NCBI RefSeq assembly: GCF_024519285.1
Contig: NZ_JAMZCY010000001.1
Location: 930,001 to 994,000, forward strand
DNA from: Cohnella sp. WQ 127256
Lineage (GTDB): Bacteria > Bacillota > Bacilli > Paenibacillales > Paenibacillaceae
Direction: 5' to 3'
DNA: 64,000 nt
Made by a program: the position numbers and the translations under genes
Notes under the pieces: generated by a model
The model's database searches: none
What the model saw: the letters and a program-made list of their open reading frames with translations, nothing else
What the model was told of the DNA's origin: nothing
Shown here: one piece after another, positions 37,599 to 46,392 of the stretch
Numbering within the stretch: the first letter of the stretch is position 1
Layout of the letters: every line of letters begins with the position of its first letter

Positions 37599-37628
37599 TT
37601 GGACAACAATTATATTTTGAATTAGAAT
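37599..37628 (+). promoter_or_regulatory. parE promoter
   Basis: TTGGAC (37599-37604), 18-bp spacer, TAGAAT (37623-37628), 55 bp before the parE start. Confidence 0.6.
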
Positions 37629-37683
37629 AAACAGAGTGCGTTCTGCAAATGTAGGCGCAAGAGATCAGCAAGGGGGTCCATTC

Positions 37684-39657
37684 GTGGCCGAAGAAATCGA
37701 TTTGTTCACTGAGAGTGCATCAATTGCTGGAAGTGAATATAGTGCAGACGATATTCAGATTCTGGAAGGCTTAACCGCGGTCCGCAAAAGGCCGGGGATG
37801 TATATTGGGAGCACGACGGCATCAGGTCTACATCATCTGCTATGGGAGATCGTGGATAACGCTGTCGATGAGCACTTGGCTAAATTCTGCTCGCGAATTG
37901 ATGTCATCGTTCATAACGACAATTCCATTACGGTAATCGATAACGGGCGAGGTATTCCGACTGGGATGCACAAAAGCGGCATACCGACTCCTCAAGTCGT
38001 CTATACGATCCTGCATGCAGGGGGTAAATTCGGTGGTGGAGGCTACAAGAAATCCGGTGGCTTGCATGGGGTAGGCGCATCTGTAACGAATGCCCTTTCC
38101 GAGTGGCTCGAGGTTGAGATTTACCGTGAAGGTAAAATACATAAGATGAGATTCGAGACATGGGTTGACGACAAAGGTTTAGAGCATGTCGGTGAGCCTG
38201 TTACGGGTCTTGAAGTGATCGGCAACACGAATAGAACCGGCACGAAAGTAACATTTAAGCCGGATACTAAGGTGTTCCATGGTCACATCAGCATGAACTA
38301 TGATACACTTTCGGAACGACTTCAGGAGATCGCATTCCTTAATTCGGGGTTCAAGGTTAACATTAAGGACGAGCGTAGCGGTAAAGCAGACACGTATCAT
38401 TACGAAGGCGGAGCACGTCAATTCGTGCAGTTCTTGAATGAGGGCAAATCGGTATTGCATGACGCTATCCACTTCTCTTCCGAGAAGGACGATATCGAGG
38501 TCGAAGTGGCTTTGCAGTACAACGACGGCTATACAGAGACGATCGCTTCTTTCGTCAACGCGATTCCGACTCGTGGCGGTGGTACGCATGAGACTGGCTT
38601 TAAGACCGCTTATACACGGGTATTGAATGAATATGCACGCAAGACCGCCCAGCTCAAGGAGAAAGAAAAGAACCTTGAAGGAAATGATCTTCGTGAAGGC
38701 TTAATGGCTGTTATTAATATTAAAATGTCAGAAGTAGAATTTGTTGGCCAGACGAAGGATCAGCTCGGAAGCGCATCTGCTCGTAGCGTGGTCGACGCGA
38801 TCGTTGCGGATAAAATGACCGTATTTCTGGAGGAAAACCCCCAAGTCGGTCAGCAGCTTATTCGCAAATCCATTCAAGCTTCGAAAGCACGTGAAGCGGC
38901 GCGGAAAGCCCGTGAAGAAATTCGCAGTGGGAAAAAGCGGAGTGAGAGTGCGAGTCTCGGTGGAAAGCTATCTCCAGCACAGTCCAAGGATAGCTCACGT
39001 AATGAGCTGTTTATCGTGGAAGGGGACTCAGCGGGCGGTTCTGCCAAGCAAGGACGGGATTCCAAATATCAGGCGATATTGCCGCTTAAGGGTAAGCCGA
39101 TGAATCCCGAGAAATCTAAGCTTGCTGATATTCTGAAGAACGACGAGTACAAAGCAATCATCGCAGCGATTGGTGCAGGTATCGGATCGGAATTTGATGT
39201 AGAGGAATGTAACTATTCTAAGATTATCATCATGACGGATGCGGACACGGACGGTGCACATATCCAAGTGCTTCTGTTAACCTTCTTCTACAGGTACATG
39301 AAGCCATTGATCGACGCGGGTAAAGTTTTCATTGCACAGCCACCATTGTATAAACTGACGAGGAAATCCGGTAAGCTAGTAACGGTGCGATATGCTTGGA
39401 CGGATGACCAATTAAATAATTATTTGAAGGAAATCGGCAAAGGCTCGGAGCTGCAACGGTACAAAGGATTGGGCGAGATGAATCCGGATCAGCTTTGGGA
39501 AACGACGATGAACTACGAGACACGTACGCTGCTTCAGGTACAGATCGAAGATGCAGCTAAAGCTGAACGTCGCGTATCTACATTGATGGGCGATAAGGTT
39601 GATCCTCGTAAGCGTTGGATAATTGAGAACGTGGATTTCACGGAGCTTGAGGAGTAA
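37684..39657 (+). CDS. parE: DNA topoisomerase IV subunit B
   Basis: 657 residues. ATPase subunit that with ParC decatenates daughter chromosomes. GHKL ATPase motifs (EIVDNAVDEHLA, DNGRGIPTG, GGLHGVGASVTNAL), the TOPRIM motifs EGDSAGGSAKQGRD and MTDADTDGAHI, and the C-terminal RYKGLGEMNPDQLW. GTG at 37684 follows AGGGGGT; the longer frame to 37636 contains that ribosome site. Adjacent parC identifies the pair as topoisomerase IV and not gyrase. Confidence 0.92.
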   Translation: MAEEIDLFTESASIAGSEYSADDIQILEGLTAVRKRPGMYIGSTTASGLHHLLWEIVDNAVDEHLAKFCSRIDVIVHNDNSITVIDNGRGIPTGMHKSGIPTPQVVYTILHAGGKFGGGGYKKSGGLHGVGASVTNALSEWLEVEIYREGKIHKMRFETWVDDKGLEHVGEPVTGLEVIGNTNRTGTKVTFKPDTKVFHGHISMNYDTLSERLQEIAFLNSGFKVNIKDERSGKADTYHYEGGARQFVQFLNEGKSVLHDAIHFSSEKDDIEVEVALQYNDGYTETIASFVNAIPTRGGGTHETGFKTAYTRVLNEYARKTAQLKEKEKNLEGNDLREGLMAVINIKMSEVEFVGQTKDQLGSASARSVVDAIVADKMTVFLEENPQVGQQLIRKSIQASKAREAARKAREEIRSGKKRSESASLGGKLSPAQSKDSSRNELFIVEGDSAGGSAKQGRDSKYQAILPLKGKPMNPEKSKLADILKNDEYKAIIAAIGAGIGSEFDVEECNYSKIIIMTDADTDGAHIQVLLLTFFYRYMKPLIDAGKVFIAQPPLYKLTRKSGKLVTVRYAWTDDQLNNYLKEIGKGSELQRYKGLGEMNPDQLWETTMNYETRTLLQVQIEDAAKAERRVSTLMGDKVDPRKRWIIENVDFTELEE

Positions 39658-39687
39658 ATAGGGCTTGGTGCGCTGTAGGTGCGGAGG

Positions 39688-39803
39688 GAAAGGATTGCCC
39701 CTGGAAAGTTTACGTCCGCCTTTAAAATCAAGTTGCCACCTCAAAAATATAATAAAGGCAATCTTGATTTTAACAGCGGTGGAAGGGGTAACCTTTTTCG
39801 TAG
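39688..39803. repeat. Long imperfect palindrome between parE and parC
   Basis: The inner stem pairs TTAAAATCAAGTTGCC (39722-39737) with GGCAATCTTGATTTTAA (39757-39773), one bulged base, 19-nt AT-rich loop. It extends outward with CCGC/GCGG and, less regularly, AAAGG..CCCCT against AGGGGT..CCTTT near 39690 and 39784-39798. It lies in the 187-bp gap that separates two genes normally very close. It could be an attenuator or a miniature mobile element. Confidence 0.6.
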
Positions 39804-39844
39804 TACCGGATTTCGCGCTAGCCATCATTTAGGGGGGAACGGAG

Positions 39845-42325
39845 TTGGGCCTACTTGAACAGTTTTTACCGGCATTTCTGGAGGAGGTCGTAGGCGACCG
39901 CTTCGGACGTTATTCTAAATATATTATCCAGGACCGCGCGATTCCCGATGTACGCGACGGTCTGAAGCCGGTTCAACGCCGGATTCTATATGCCATGTAC
40001 GATTCGGGTAACACACCGGACAAGCCTTACCGTAAGTCCGCTAAGACGGTTGGGGACGTCATGGGTAACTATCACCCACACGGTGACTCATCCATCTATG
40101 AGGGTATGGCACGTATGGCACAGCCTTGGAAAATGGCGCATATGCTTGTCGATGGTCATGGGAACTGGGGTTCCATGGACGATGATCCACCAGCAGCGAT
40201 GCGTTATACAGAGGCCCGTTTGTCTACAATTGCGATGGAGTTATTGCGCGATATCGAGAAACGGACTGTTCTGTTCAAGGATAATTTCGATAATACGACG
40301 AAAGAGCCTGTCGTTCTTCCTGCACGCTATCCTAATCTGCTAGTTAACGGCGTATCGGGTATTTCTGCCGGCTTTGCAACCGAAATTCCGACGCATAATC
40401 TGCGTGAAATTATCGATGCCTGTGTCGCTGTCATGAATAAACCGGATATGAGCGTTCTAGAGCTGATGGAAATCGTTAAAGGTCCTGATTTTCCTACTGG
40501 CGGTCTCATTATGGGCGGAGAAGGTATTCGCGAGGCTTATGAAACCGGCAAGGGCAAAATTTATATCCGATCAAAAACAGCTATAGAAGATATGCGTGGT
40601 GGCAAGCAGCAGATCGTCATTACTGAGGTTCCGTATCAGGTCGTCAAGTCTAAGCTCGTAAATGCCATCGATAACCTCCGTATGGAGAAGAAGGTGGAAG
40701 GCATTGCTGAGGTTCGCGATGAGAGTGGACGGAACGGACTTCGCATCGTCGTAGAGCTGAAGAAAGATGTAGACGCTGAAGGTATTCTGGCGTATTTGCT
40801 CAAGAAAACGGATCTTCAGACGGCTTATAACTTCAATATGGTTGCTATTGTGAGTAAAGCTCCTCGCCAACTGGGTATTAAACAGATCCTAGAGGCGTAC
40901 ATTGCCCACCAGAAGGAAGTTGTGACGAATCGTACCCAGTATGACCTGGAGAAGCTGGAAGACCGTGCACACGTACTTGAAGGCCTCGTTAAAGCACTGA
41001 ATTTATTGGATCAAATTATCGAAACGATTAAAGCCTCCAATAATCGGATGGACGCTCAGAATAACCTGGTGGCCAAATACGGATTCTCAGAGCGTCAAGC
41101 AGATGCGATTCTGACCTTGCAATTATATCGTCTAACCAACTTAGAGATTACACAGTTAGAGAAAGAGCATGCCGATGCACTGAAGAAAATTGCCCTTCTT
41201 AAGGCGATTCTCGAAAGTCCGCGTAAGCTGATGAATGTGATCAAGGAAGAGCTGCTGGAAATCCGCAATAAATATGGGATCGACCGTCGTTCTATCATTC
41301 AAGGTGAAGTGGAAGAGATCAAGGTTAATCTTGAGGTCACAGTACCGGCGGAAGAAGTACTTGTCACGCTTAGTCGTGAGGGTTACGTCAAGCGGACTAG
41401 CTTGCTATCCTTTACACGCTCTGGTGGGGAAATTGGAAGCGCTGGTGTGAAGGATGGCGATGTTATCCGCTGGAGTATGGGGCTAAACACGTTAGATCCA
41501 TTACTGCTGTTCACTCAGAAAGGTTCCTACTTCTTGTTGCCTGTCCATCAGATTCCAGAGTTTAAATGGAAGGATACGGGGACGGCAATCGTGAATCTAC
41601 TGCCACTTGCTAAGGATGATCGAATTGTGGGTGTGATTCCGGCTAAAACAGTCGAGTTAACCCCTCCGACATCTGAAGAAGATCCAAGCGGAAATGCGGG
41701 TCCAATGCTAGTCTTTATTACAAAGCGTGGACAAGTGAAACGAACGGCTCTCATTGACTATGCGACGTCACGTAGCATGGCGATCGCGGCATGTAAAGTG
41801 TCGGATGGCGATGAGATTATTAAAGTGTTCAGAGCGGACCAAGAGGATGATCTGCTGCTTGTGACGGAGCAAGGCATGAGTATTCGCTTTAATCAAAGCG
41901 AGGTAAGTGCGCAGGGCAGAGTTGCGGGCGGGGTTAAAGGAATCACGCTTAAAGAGGGCGACCAACTGGCCGATGCCGTTCCTGTTCAAGGGGATGAAGG
42001 GGAAATTATCGTTCTATCTGATTACGGCTATGCGAAGCGTACATTATTGCTGGATTATCCTCAGCAGGGTAGAGGCGGTAAAGGGATCCAGACGTTCGAG
42101 TTCAAGGAAGGCAAACGGGTTCGCCCGAATGGAACGAAGCTTGTCGCCGCGTTCCATGTCAGGGAAGCCGTTAGCTTGCTCACTTTAACGACGAGCGGCT
42201 CCTTGTCTGAATTCTCCTCTGAGAATGCTCCATTAGATGATCGCAAAGGTCAAGGTAAGCTGATGACTGCGGTTGACCGTGGAGATGTGCTTGCTGAAGC
42301 GTTCATTAAGCCTCTGTCAACTTAA
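39845..42325 (+). CDS. parC: DNA topoisomerase IV subunit A
   Basis: 826 residues. DNA breakage-reunion subunit; catalytic Tyr Y121 in MRYTEARLS, winged-helix region [19 protein letters not shown] with the quinolone-determining positions Ser and Glu, coiled-coil tower around 370-480, and a C-terminal beta-pinwheel with degenerate blades ([24 protein letters not shown]). TTG start at 39845 behind AGGGGGG. No terminator is seen before the minus-strand small gene. Confidence 0.93.
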   Translation: MGLLEQFLPAFLEEVVGDRFGRYSKYIIQDRAIPDVRDGLKPVQRRILYAMYDSGNTPDKPYRKSAKTVGDVMGNYHPHGDSSIYEGMARMAQPWKMAHMLVDGHGNWGSMDDDPPAAMRYTEARLSTIAMELLRDIEKRTVLFKDNFDNTTKEPVVLPARYPNLLVNGVSGISAGFATEIPTHNLREIIDACVAVMNKPDMSVLELMEIVKGPDFPTGGLIMGGEGIREAYETGKGKIYIRSKTAIEDMRGGKQQIVITEVPYQVVKSKLVNAIDNLRMEKKVEGIAEVRDESGRNGLRIVVELKKDVDAEGILAYLLKKTDLQTAYNFNMVAIVSKAPRQLGIKQILEAYIAHQKEVVTNRTQYDLEKLEDRAHVLEGLVKALNLLDQIIETIKASNNRMDAQNNLVAKYGFSERQADAILTLQLYRLTNLEITQLEKEHADALKKIALLKAILESPRKLMNVIKEELLEIRNKYGIDRRSIIQGEVEEIKVNLEVTVPAEEVLVTLSREGYVKRTSLLSFTRSGGEIGSAGVKDGDVIRWSMGLNTLDPLLLFTQKGSYFLLPVHQIPEFKWKDTGTAIVNLLPLAKDDRIVGVIPAKTVELTPPTSEEDPSGNAGPMLVFITKRGQVKRTALIDYATSRSMAIAACKVSDGDEIIKVFRADQEDDLLLVTEQGMSIRFNQSEVSAQGRVAGGVKGITLKEGDQLADAVPVQGDEGEIIVLSDYGYAKRTLLLDYPQQGRGGKGIQTFEFKEGKRVRPNGTKLVAAFHVREAVSLLTLTTSGSLSEFSSENAPLDDRKGQGKLMTAVDRGDVLAEAFIKPLST

Positions 42326-42359
42326 CTAAATGGGGCTTAAGTAAAAGCATCCTTTTTAT

Positions 42360-42539
42360 TCAATCAAAGGGGCGACCGTTACCAGATTCTGTTTGGTCAA
42401 TCCATCGTAACAATAAATCTAATACGACCCATAGTGGCACCGGTTCATTGAGCCGTTCTAGCCATTGTGGGTCTTCTATTAGGCCGGCATCCTGTGCCAT
42501 TTGACCAATCATTTTAATTTTTTGTTCTGAAGGGGTCAT
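42360..42539 (-). CDS. Small conserved-looking protein, 59 aa
   Basis: ATG at 42539 has AAGGAGG 8 nt upstream, which argues for a real gene. The product is acidic and helical (TPSEQKIKMIGQMAQDAG, then a hydrophobic VPLWVVLDLLLRW). No family recognised. Confidence 0.6.
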   Translation of the reverse strand: MTPSEQKIKMIGQMAQDAGLIEDPQWLERLNEPVPLWVVLDLLLRWIDQTESGNGRPFD

Positions 42540-42734
42540 GAGCCTCGCCTCCTTGATACGCTTCATTCTCCGCATTTACCCATTTTTCGTAACCAGTATA
42601 TGTCATCAATTGTCACAACGTTCGCTTTTATGAAGGCCTCTGTCGGAAATATTTAATCGCATTAATCTATCTTTCGACATAGGGTCTGAGTATAATTAAG
42701 GAGAAGGCAATGTTCGGGATAAGGAGGCTAACCA

Positions 42735-43241
42735 ATGGATAATGCGGCGGATTTTGTGAAAAGCTGGACAAAGCTCACTAAGGAATGGAACGCGCAAATG
42801 GAAGCGGAGTTAGCTCCGCAATTAACGGTTGGTCAGTTAGAAGTACTTGAGCTCATGCAGGCGTATGAGCCGATGAAGCCTTCGGATCTGCTTCCCCATC
42901 TAGAGACGACACCTGCAGCGATCACGACGTTATTAGATCGCATGGAACGCGCAGGCTTAGTCGAGAGGAACAGAGATGAGGGTGACCGACGTATTGTGTG
43001 GGTTACGATGACGGCGCTAGGACGCTCGGAGGTAGAGCGTGGCGTTGAAGTGCGAAGTGTGATTGTGAATCGCTCTCTGGAGCATGTATCGAGTCATAAC
43101 AGGCAGCTGCTCGTCTACTTGATTGGTAAGGTAGCGGGTACGAGGGAGCCGCAGTCAAGCGCAGCGACTGAACGAAAGACAACCGAGACTGAGGCAACAA
43201 GTGGCGCTCAAGAAAGCAATGTTGAATCTTCGGCAATCTAA
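42735..43241 (+). CDS. MarR-family transcriptional regulator
   Basis: 168 residues. Winged helix with LTVGQLEVLELMQAY, KPSDLLPHLETTPAAITTLLDRME recognition helix region and the wing GLVERNRDEGDRRIVWVTMT containing the conserved D-x-R-D-x-R pattern. The C-terminal 30 residues are a polar Thr/Glu/Ser tail. AAGGAGG precedes ATG 42735; a TATAAT lies at 42691-42696. Its target is not obvious from the neighbours. Confidence 0.88.
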   Translation: MDNAADFVKSWTKLTKEWNAQMEAELAPQLTVGQLEVLELMQAYEPMKPSDLLPHLETTPAAITTLLDRMERAGLVERNRDEGDRRIVWVTMTALGRSEVERGVEVRSVIVNRSLEHVSSHNRQLLVYLIGKVAGTREPQSSAATERKTTETEATSGAQESNVESSAI

Positions 43242-43252
43242 TTCTAATGAAC

Positions 43253-43300
43253 AAGAGAACGCCCCTCACAGTATCCATATCCTGTGAGGGGCGTTCTCTT
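43253..43300. terminator. Strong bidirectional terminator
   Basis: A perfect 19-bp stem, AAGAGAACGCCCCTCACAG (43253-43271) with its complement at 43282-43300, serves both the plus-strand MarR gene and the minus-strand CapA gene. Confidence 0.92.
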
Positions 43301-43314
43301 TATCTTGCCTATTA

Positions 43315-44571
43315 TTAGGTTTTCGTTTGAAGCTTCACGAGATGCTTGTTAATCCCGTTCAAGAGAGTTTTCATTTTACTGTAGTCCTTAGCGGTTAAGC
43401 CAGGTATATTTTGCTCGGATAAGGCAGCTTTCATAGGGATTATCGTATAATAGCGCTTTTGCTTTTTCCACAGGATATGCACCCAAGTGGGCTCAGTCGT
43501 GATTTTGTCCCACTCTGTAGAATAGGAGCCATCAGGGAGCCGAGTTTTGACCAAGTGTACTCCGAAAATTAATCCAACATCCTTCCAATCTTCCGTTTGG
43601 TTGGATATGAAATTTCCTAGCGAGTAGATCACTACACCTCGATGCGGCGCACCGTTATAGCTCTCAGACGCAGGGATGTTGATCTCTTCGTAAGGTTGTA
43701 CAACGTGGGGGTGAGAGCCAAGAATAATATCGGCTCCAGCTTTCACGAGCTCATGAGCTAACTTCGTTTGTTGCTCATTGGGTAAGCGTTGATACTCTAC
43801 TCCAAAATGTAAGGATACCGTTACAACGTCCACTTCAGCTTCGCGAAGGCGAGCAATATCCTTCTTAATCACTTCAGGATCGATTAAGTTAACAGCAAAG
43901 GCTTTGTCCTTCGGTACAGGGATTCCATTCGTTCCATAAGTGTATGCTAAGAAGCCCATTCGGATCCCGTTTCTTTCCTCAATGACCATTCGCTGCTGCT
44001 CTTTGGCGGTGGCAGATGAACCAATGGGAACGAGTCCGGCTTTCTTCACATTCGCAAGTGTTCGCTCCACGCCTGGAAATGCCCGGTCCATCGTGTGATT
44101 GTTAGCCGTAGAAACCAATTGGACGCCTGCATCGACAACAGCTTCCGCTAACTCATAAGGAGCATTAAATCTTGGAAATCCCGTGTATTTCAAATCTTGA
44201 CCTGCAATGGGTGCCTCAAGGTTACCAATGACCCAATCTCCTTGCTCGAGAATCGGCTTTACTTGTGAGAACCAAGGCTTGAAGTTATAGCCTTTGCTAG
44301 TGCTATTATAATAAGCCGGGAGCTGTGGCATATGGACCATGATGTCGCCTATCGCAATTAGGGTTGCTTCACGTTGCTCAGGTTCAGCAGGAAGTGATGG
44401 TGAGGGCTCAGGACTTTCAGATACAGACGGGCTAGGTGATGGACTAAGCTGTGATTCCGTAGGCACCGGCTTTGGTAAAGAAGGTGTAGCAGATGATGAA
44501 TCATTCAAACAGGCTGTTAGCATTAATGCTAACAACCCTAAGCTTAGTAAAAGAGAAGCCTGCCGTTTCAT
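43315..44571 (-). CDS. CapA-family lipoprotein (calcineurin-like phosphatase fold)
   Basis: 418 residues. Lipobox ALMLTAC near residue 21, then a Ser/Pro/Glu-rich linker, then the PGA_cap domain with metal-site motifs AIGDIMVH, GNLEAPI, STANNHTMDR and GSHPHVVQ. Relatives take part in poly-gamma-glutamate capsule export or cell-surface polymer metabolism, but no pgs genes are near, so the substrate is open. Confidence 0.85.
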   Translation of the reverse strand: MKRQASLLLSLGLLALMLTACLNDSSSATPSLPKPVPTESQLSPSPSPSVSESPEPSPSLPAEPEQREATLIAIGDIMVHMPQLPAYYNSTSKGYNFKPWFSQVKPILEQGDWVIGNLEAPIAGQDLKYTGFPRFNAPYELAEAVVDAGVQLVSTANNHTMDRAFPGVERTLANVKKAGLVPIGSSATAKEQQRMVIEERNGIRMGFLAYTYGTNGIPVPKDKAFAVNLIDPEVIKKDIARLREAEVDVVTVSLHFGVEYQRLPNEQQTKLAHELVKAGADIILGSHPHVVQPYEEINIPASESYNGAPHRGVVIYSLGNFISNQTEDWKDVGLIFGVHLVKTRLPDGSYSTEWDKITTEPTWVHILWKKQKRYYTIIPMKAALSEQNIPGLTAKDYSKMKTLLNGINKHLVKLQTKT

Positions 44572-44608
44572 TTATCCAGTACACATCCCTATAGTGGTGA
44601 ATAGTCGA

Positions 44609-45481
44609 TTAAGATTCACTTTCCCAGCGGCCGTATATCCCGCAAGGTAAGGTCATTCCGCTTCGAGTAATCGGCAAACCGATTTCTCCACAGTCCAGAG
44701 TGCCTCCGAATTTGCGACGAAAGGAAAGGTTCAACAGGTTGCTTAGAACAGTAGGGGATAGCCCCGTTGTATAGGAGTTTACTAGCACGAACAAAGGCTT
44801 GTCAGAGAGAATGGCCATACACGATTCCAAGAACGGGAACAGGTTCTCCTCCAGCTTCCACATTTCGCCATTAGGGCCACGTCCATAGGAGGGGGGATCC
44901 ATAATGATAGCCTCATATTGACGACCGCGTCGCTCTTCGCGCTGTACGAACTTGAACACGTCATCTGTGATATAACGAATGGGGGCTGAACCCAGTCCGG
45001 AAAGCTCGGCGTTTTCCTTAGCCCACTGCACCATTCCCTTTGCAGCATCTACATGGACGACATCTGCGCCTGCGGATGCAGCCGCTACTGTTGCTCCACC
45101 TGTATAGGCAAATAAATTAAGCACGCGTATAGGGCGGTCTGCCTCGCGAATTTTATTCATCATCCAGCTCCAGTTAACGGCTTGCTCAGGGAATAACCCG
45201 GTGTGCTTGAAGCTAGTCGGCTTAATGTGGAACTTCAATGGACCGTAGGCAATATTCCATCGCTCTGGAAGGGTATTCTTATAGGTCCATTGTCCACCGC
45301 CGCTGCCACTCCGGTGATAATGAGCATCAGCTTGTTTCCAGTCTGCATTCTCAGCTTTAAGCGGCCAAATAATTTGCGGATCAGGACGACGTAAGATGAT
45401 GTTTCCCCAACGTTCGAGCTTTTCACCGTTTCCTGTATCAATTAATTCGTAATCTTGCCAATCTTGAGCTTGTTGCATCAT
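44609..45481 (-). CDS. Class I SAM-dependent methyltransferase, RlmI-like
   Basis: 290 residues. SAM-binding motif VLNLFAYTGGATVAAASAGA (about 130-150) and catalytic-type motif IIMDPPSYGRG, as in 23S rRNA cytosine methyltransferases of the RlmI/RlmK group; the PUA domain of full-length RlmI is absent. RNA as substrate is inferred. Start codons at 45481 and 45478 are both possible. It is followed closely by the CapA gene. Confidence 0.8.
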   Translation of the reverse strand: MMQQAQDWQDYELIDTGNGEKLERWGNIILRRPDPQIIWPLKAENADWKQADAHYHRSGSGGGQWTYKNTLPERWNIAYGPLKFHIKPTSFKHTGLFPEQAVNWSWMMNKIREADRPIRVLNLFAYTGGATVAAASAGADVVHVDAAKGMVQWAKENAELSGLGSAPIRYITDDVFKFVQREERRGRQYEAIIMDPPSYGRGPNGEMWKLEENLFPFLESCMAILSDKPLFVLVNSYTTGLSPTVLSNLLNLSFRRKFGGTLDCGEIGLPITRSGMTLPCGIYGRWESES

Positions 45482-45508
45482 TGTCTTATCGTCCTTTTTA
45501 TCGTCAAT

Positions 45509-46249
45509 TTAGGGTTGAGCAATTGTTTCTTCGCAGTTGTTTGTTGGACAGAACCTGTATCCGAAGCCTCGAACGGTTTGCACCCAGCGTGGGCGAGTAG
45601 GATCCATCTCCAGTTTTTTTCTCAAGTTGCTAATATGTACCATCAGGGTACGGGTGTCACCCATACTATCCGATTGCCACACTCGTCGATAGAGTTCCTC
45701 CAACGGGAACACCCGATTTGGATGACGAGCGAGAACACTTAACAACTCGAACTCCTTGGCGGACAAGGCAATATGCTCTTCATTCAAGCGCACCTCTAAA
45801 CGATGGAAGTCAATCTCAAGACCAGAGAAGCTTAAAGAAACAGCTTGTTCATCCACTATTCTTTCTCGTGTTCTGCGTCTACGGATATGAGCTTGTATTC
45901 TTGCCACGAGCTGACTAGGGCTGAATGGCTTCGTAATATAATCGTCTCCGCCTTCAGATAAGCCGCGAATAATATCGCGATCTTCAGATTTGCAGCTTAG
46001 AAAGAGGATAGGGACATCCGCACAAGCTCCCTGCCGCAAGGATTGACATACTTCGACTCCATCCATCCGACCAAGCGAAACATCCAATACGATTAAATCT
46101 GGAATTATCGATTCAGCGATATGAAGGGCATGAACGCCATTATCAGATGTGTGAACTGTGAACCCTTCTCTTTCTAAGTATAGGGTTATTAATTCTGTGA
46201 TTTCGAGCTCGTCATCAACGACAAGAATTGTACCCTCCGAGCTGTTCAT
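45509..46249 (-). CDS. OmpR/PhoB-family response regulator
   Basis: 246 residues. Receiver domain with phospho-acceptor D56 (LIVLDVSLG) and conserved K in YITKPFSPSQL; C-terminal winged helix (LSAKEFELLSVLARHPNRVF, TRTLMVHISNLRKKLE, VRGFGYRF). The partner kinase is the divergent gene at 46393, which is unusual, as cognate pairs are mostly in tandem. Confidence 0.9.
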   Translation of the reverse strand: MNSSEGTILVVDDELEITELITLYLEREGFTVHTSDNGVHALHIAESIIPDLIVLDVSLGRMDGVEVCQSLRQGACADVPILFLSCKSEDRDIIRGLSEGGDDYITKPFSPSQLVARIQAHIRRRRTRERIVDEQAVSLSFSGLEIDFHRLEVRLNEEHIALSAKEFELLSVLARHPNRVFPLEELYRRVWQSDSMGDTRTLMVHISNLRKKLEMDPTRPRWVQTVRGFGYRFCPTNNCEETIAQP

Positions 46250-46292
46250 TTCTAACGATTCCCCCCTCCAACTTGAAGAGTCTTAAAACCTT

Positions 46293-46336
46293 ATTATAAC
46301 GAAAGCGTTGACGACTAATCAATGCACCGTTACAAT
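46293..46336. promoter_or_regulatory. Interlocked divergent promoters of the two-component pair
   Basis: Minus strand: TTGATT (46322-46317), 18-bp spacer, TATAAT (46298-46293) for the response regulator. Plus strand: TTGACG (46308-46313), 17-bp spacer, TACAAT (46331-46336) for the kinase. The two -35 regions lie inside each other's spacers, so polymerase can serve only one at a time. Confidence 0.7.
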
Positions 46337-46392
46337 GACGTTCGAATACATATTTTGCGGAATCGATTTAAGGTGAGCGGGGGAGAGGGAAA

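Noticed and set aside
37636-37683. Longer parE start at GTG 37636
   Set aside because: The extra 16 residues would cover the strong AGGGGGT site in front of GTG 37684 and match nothing in ParE.
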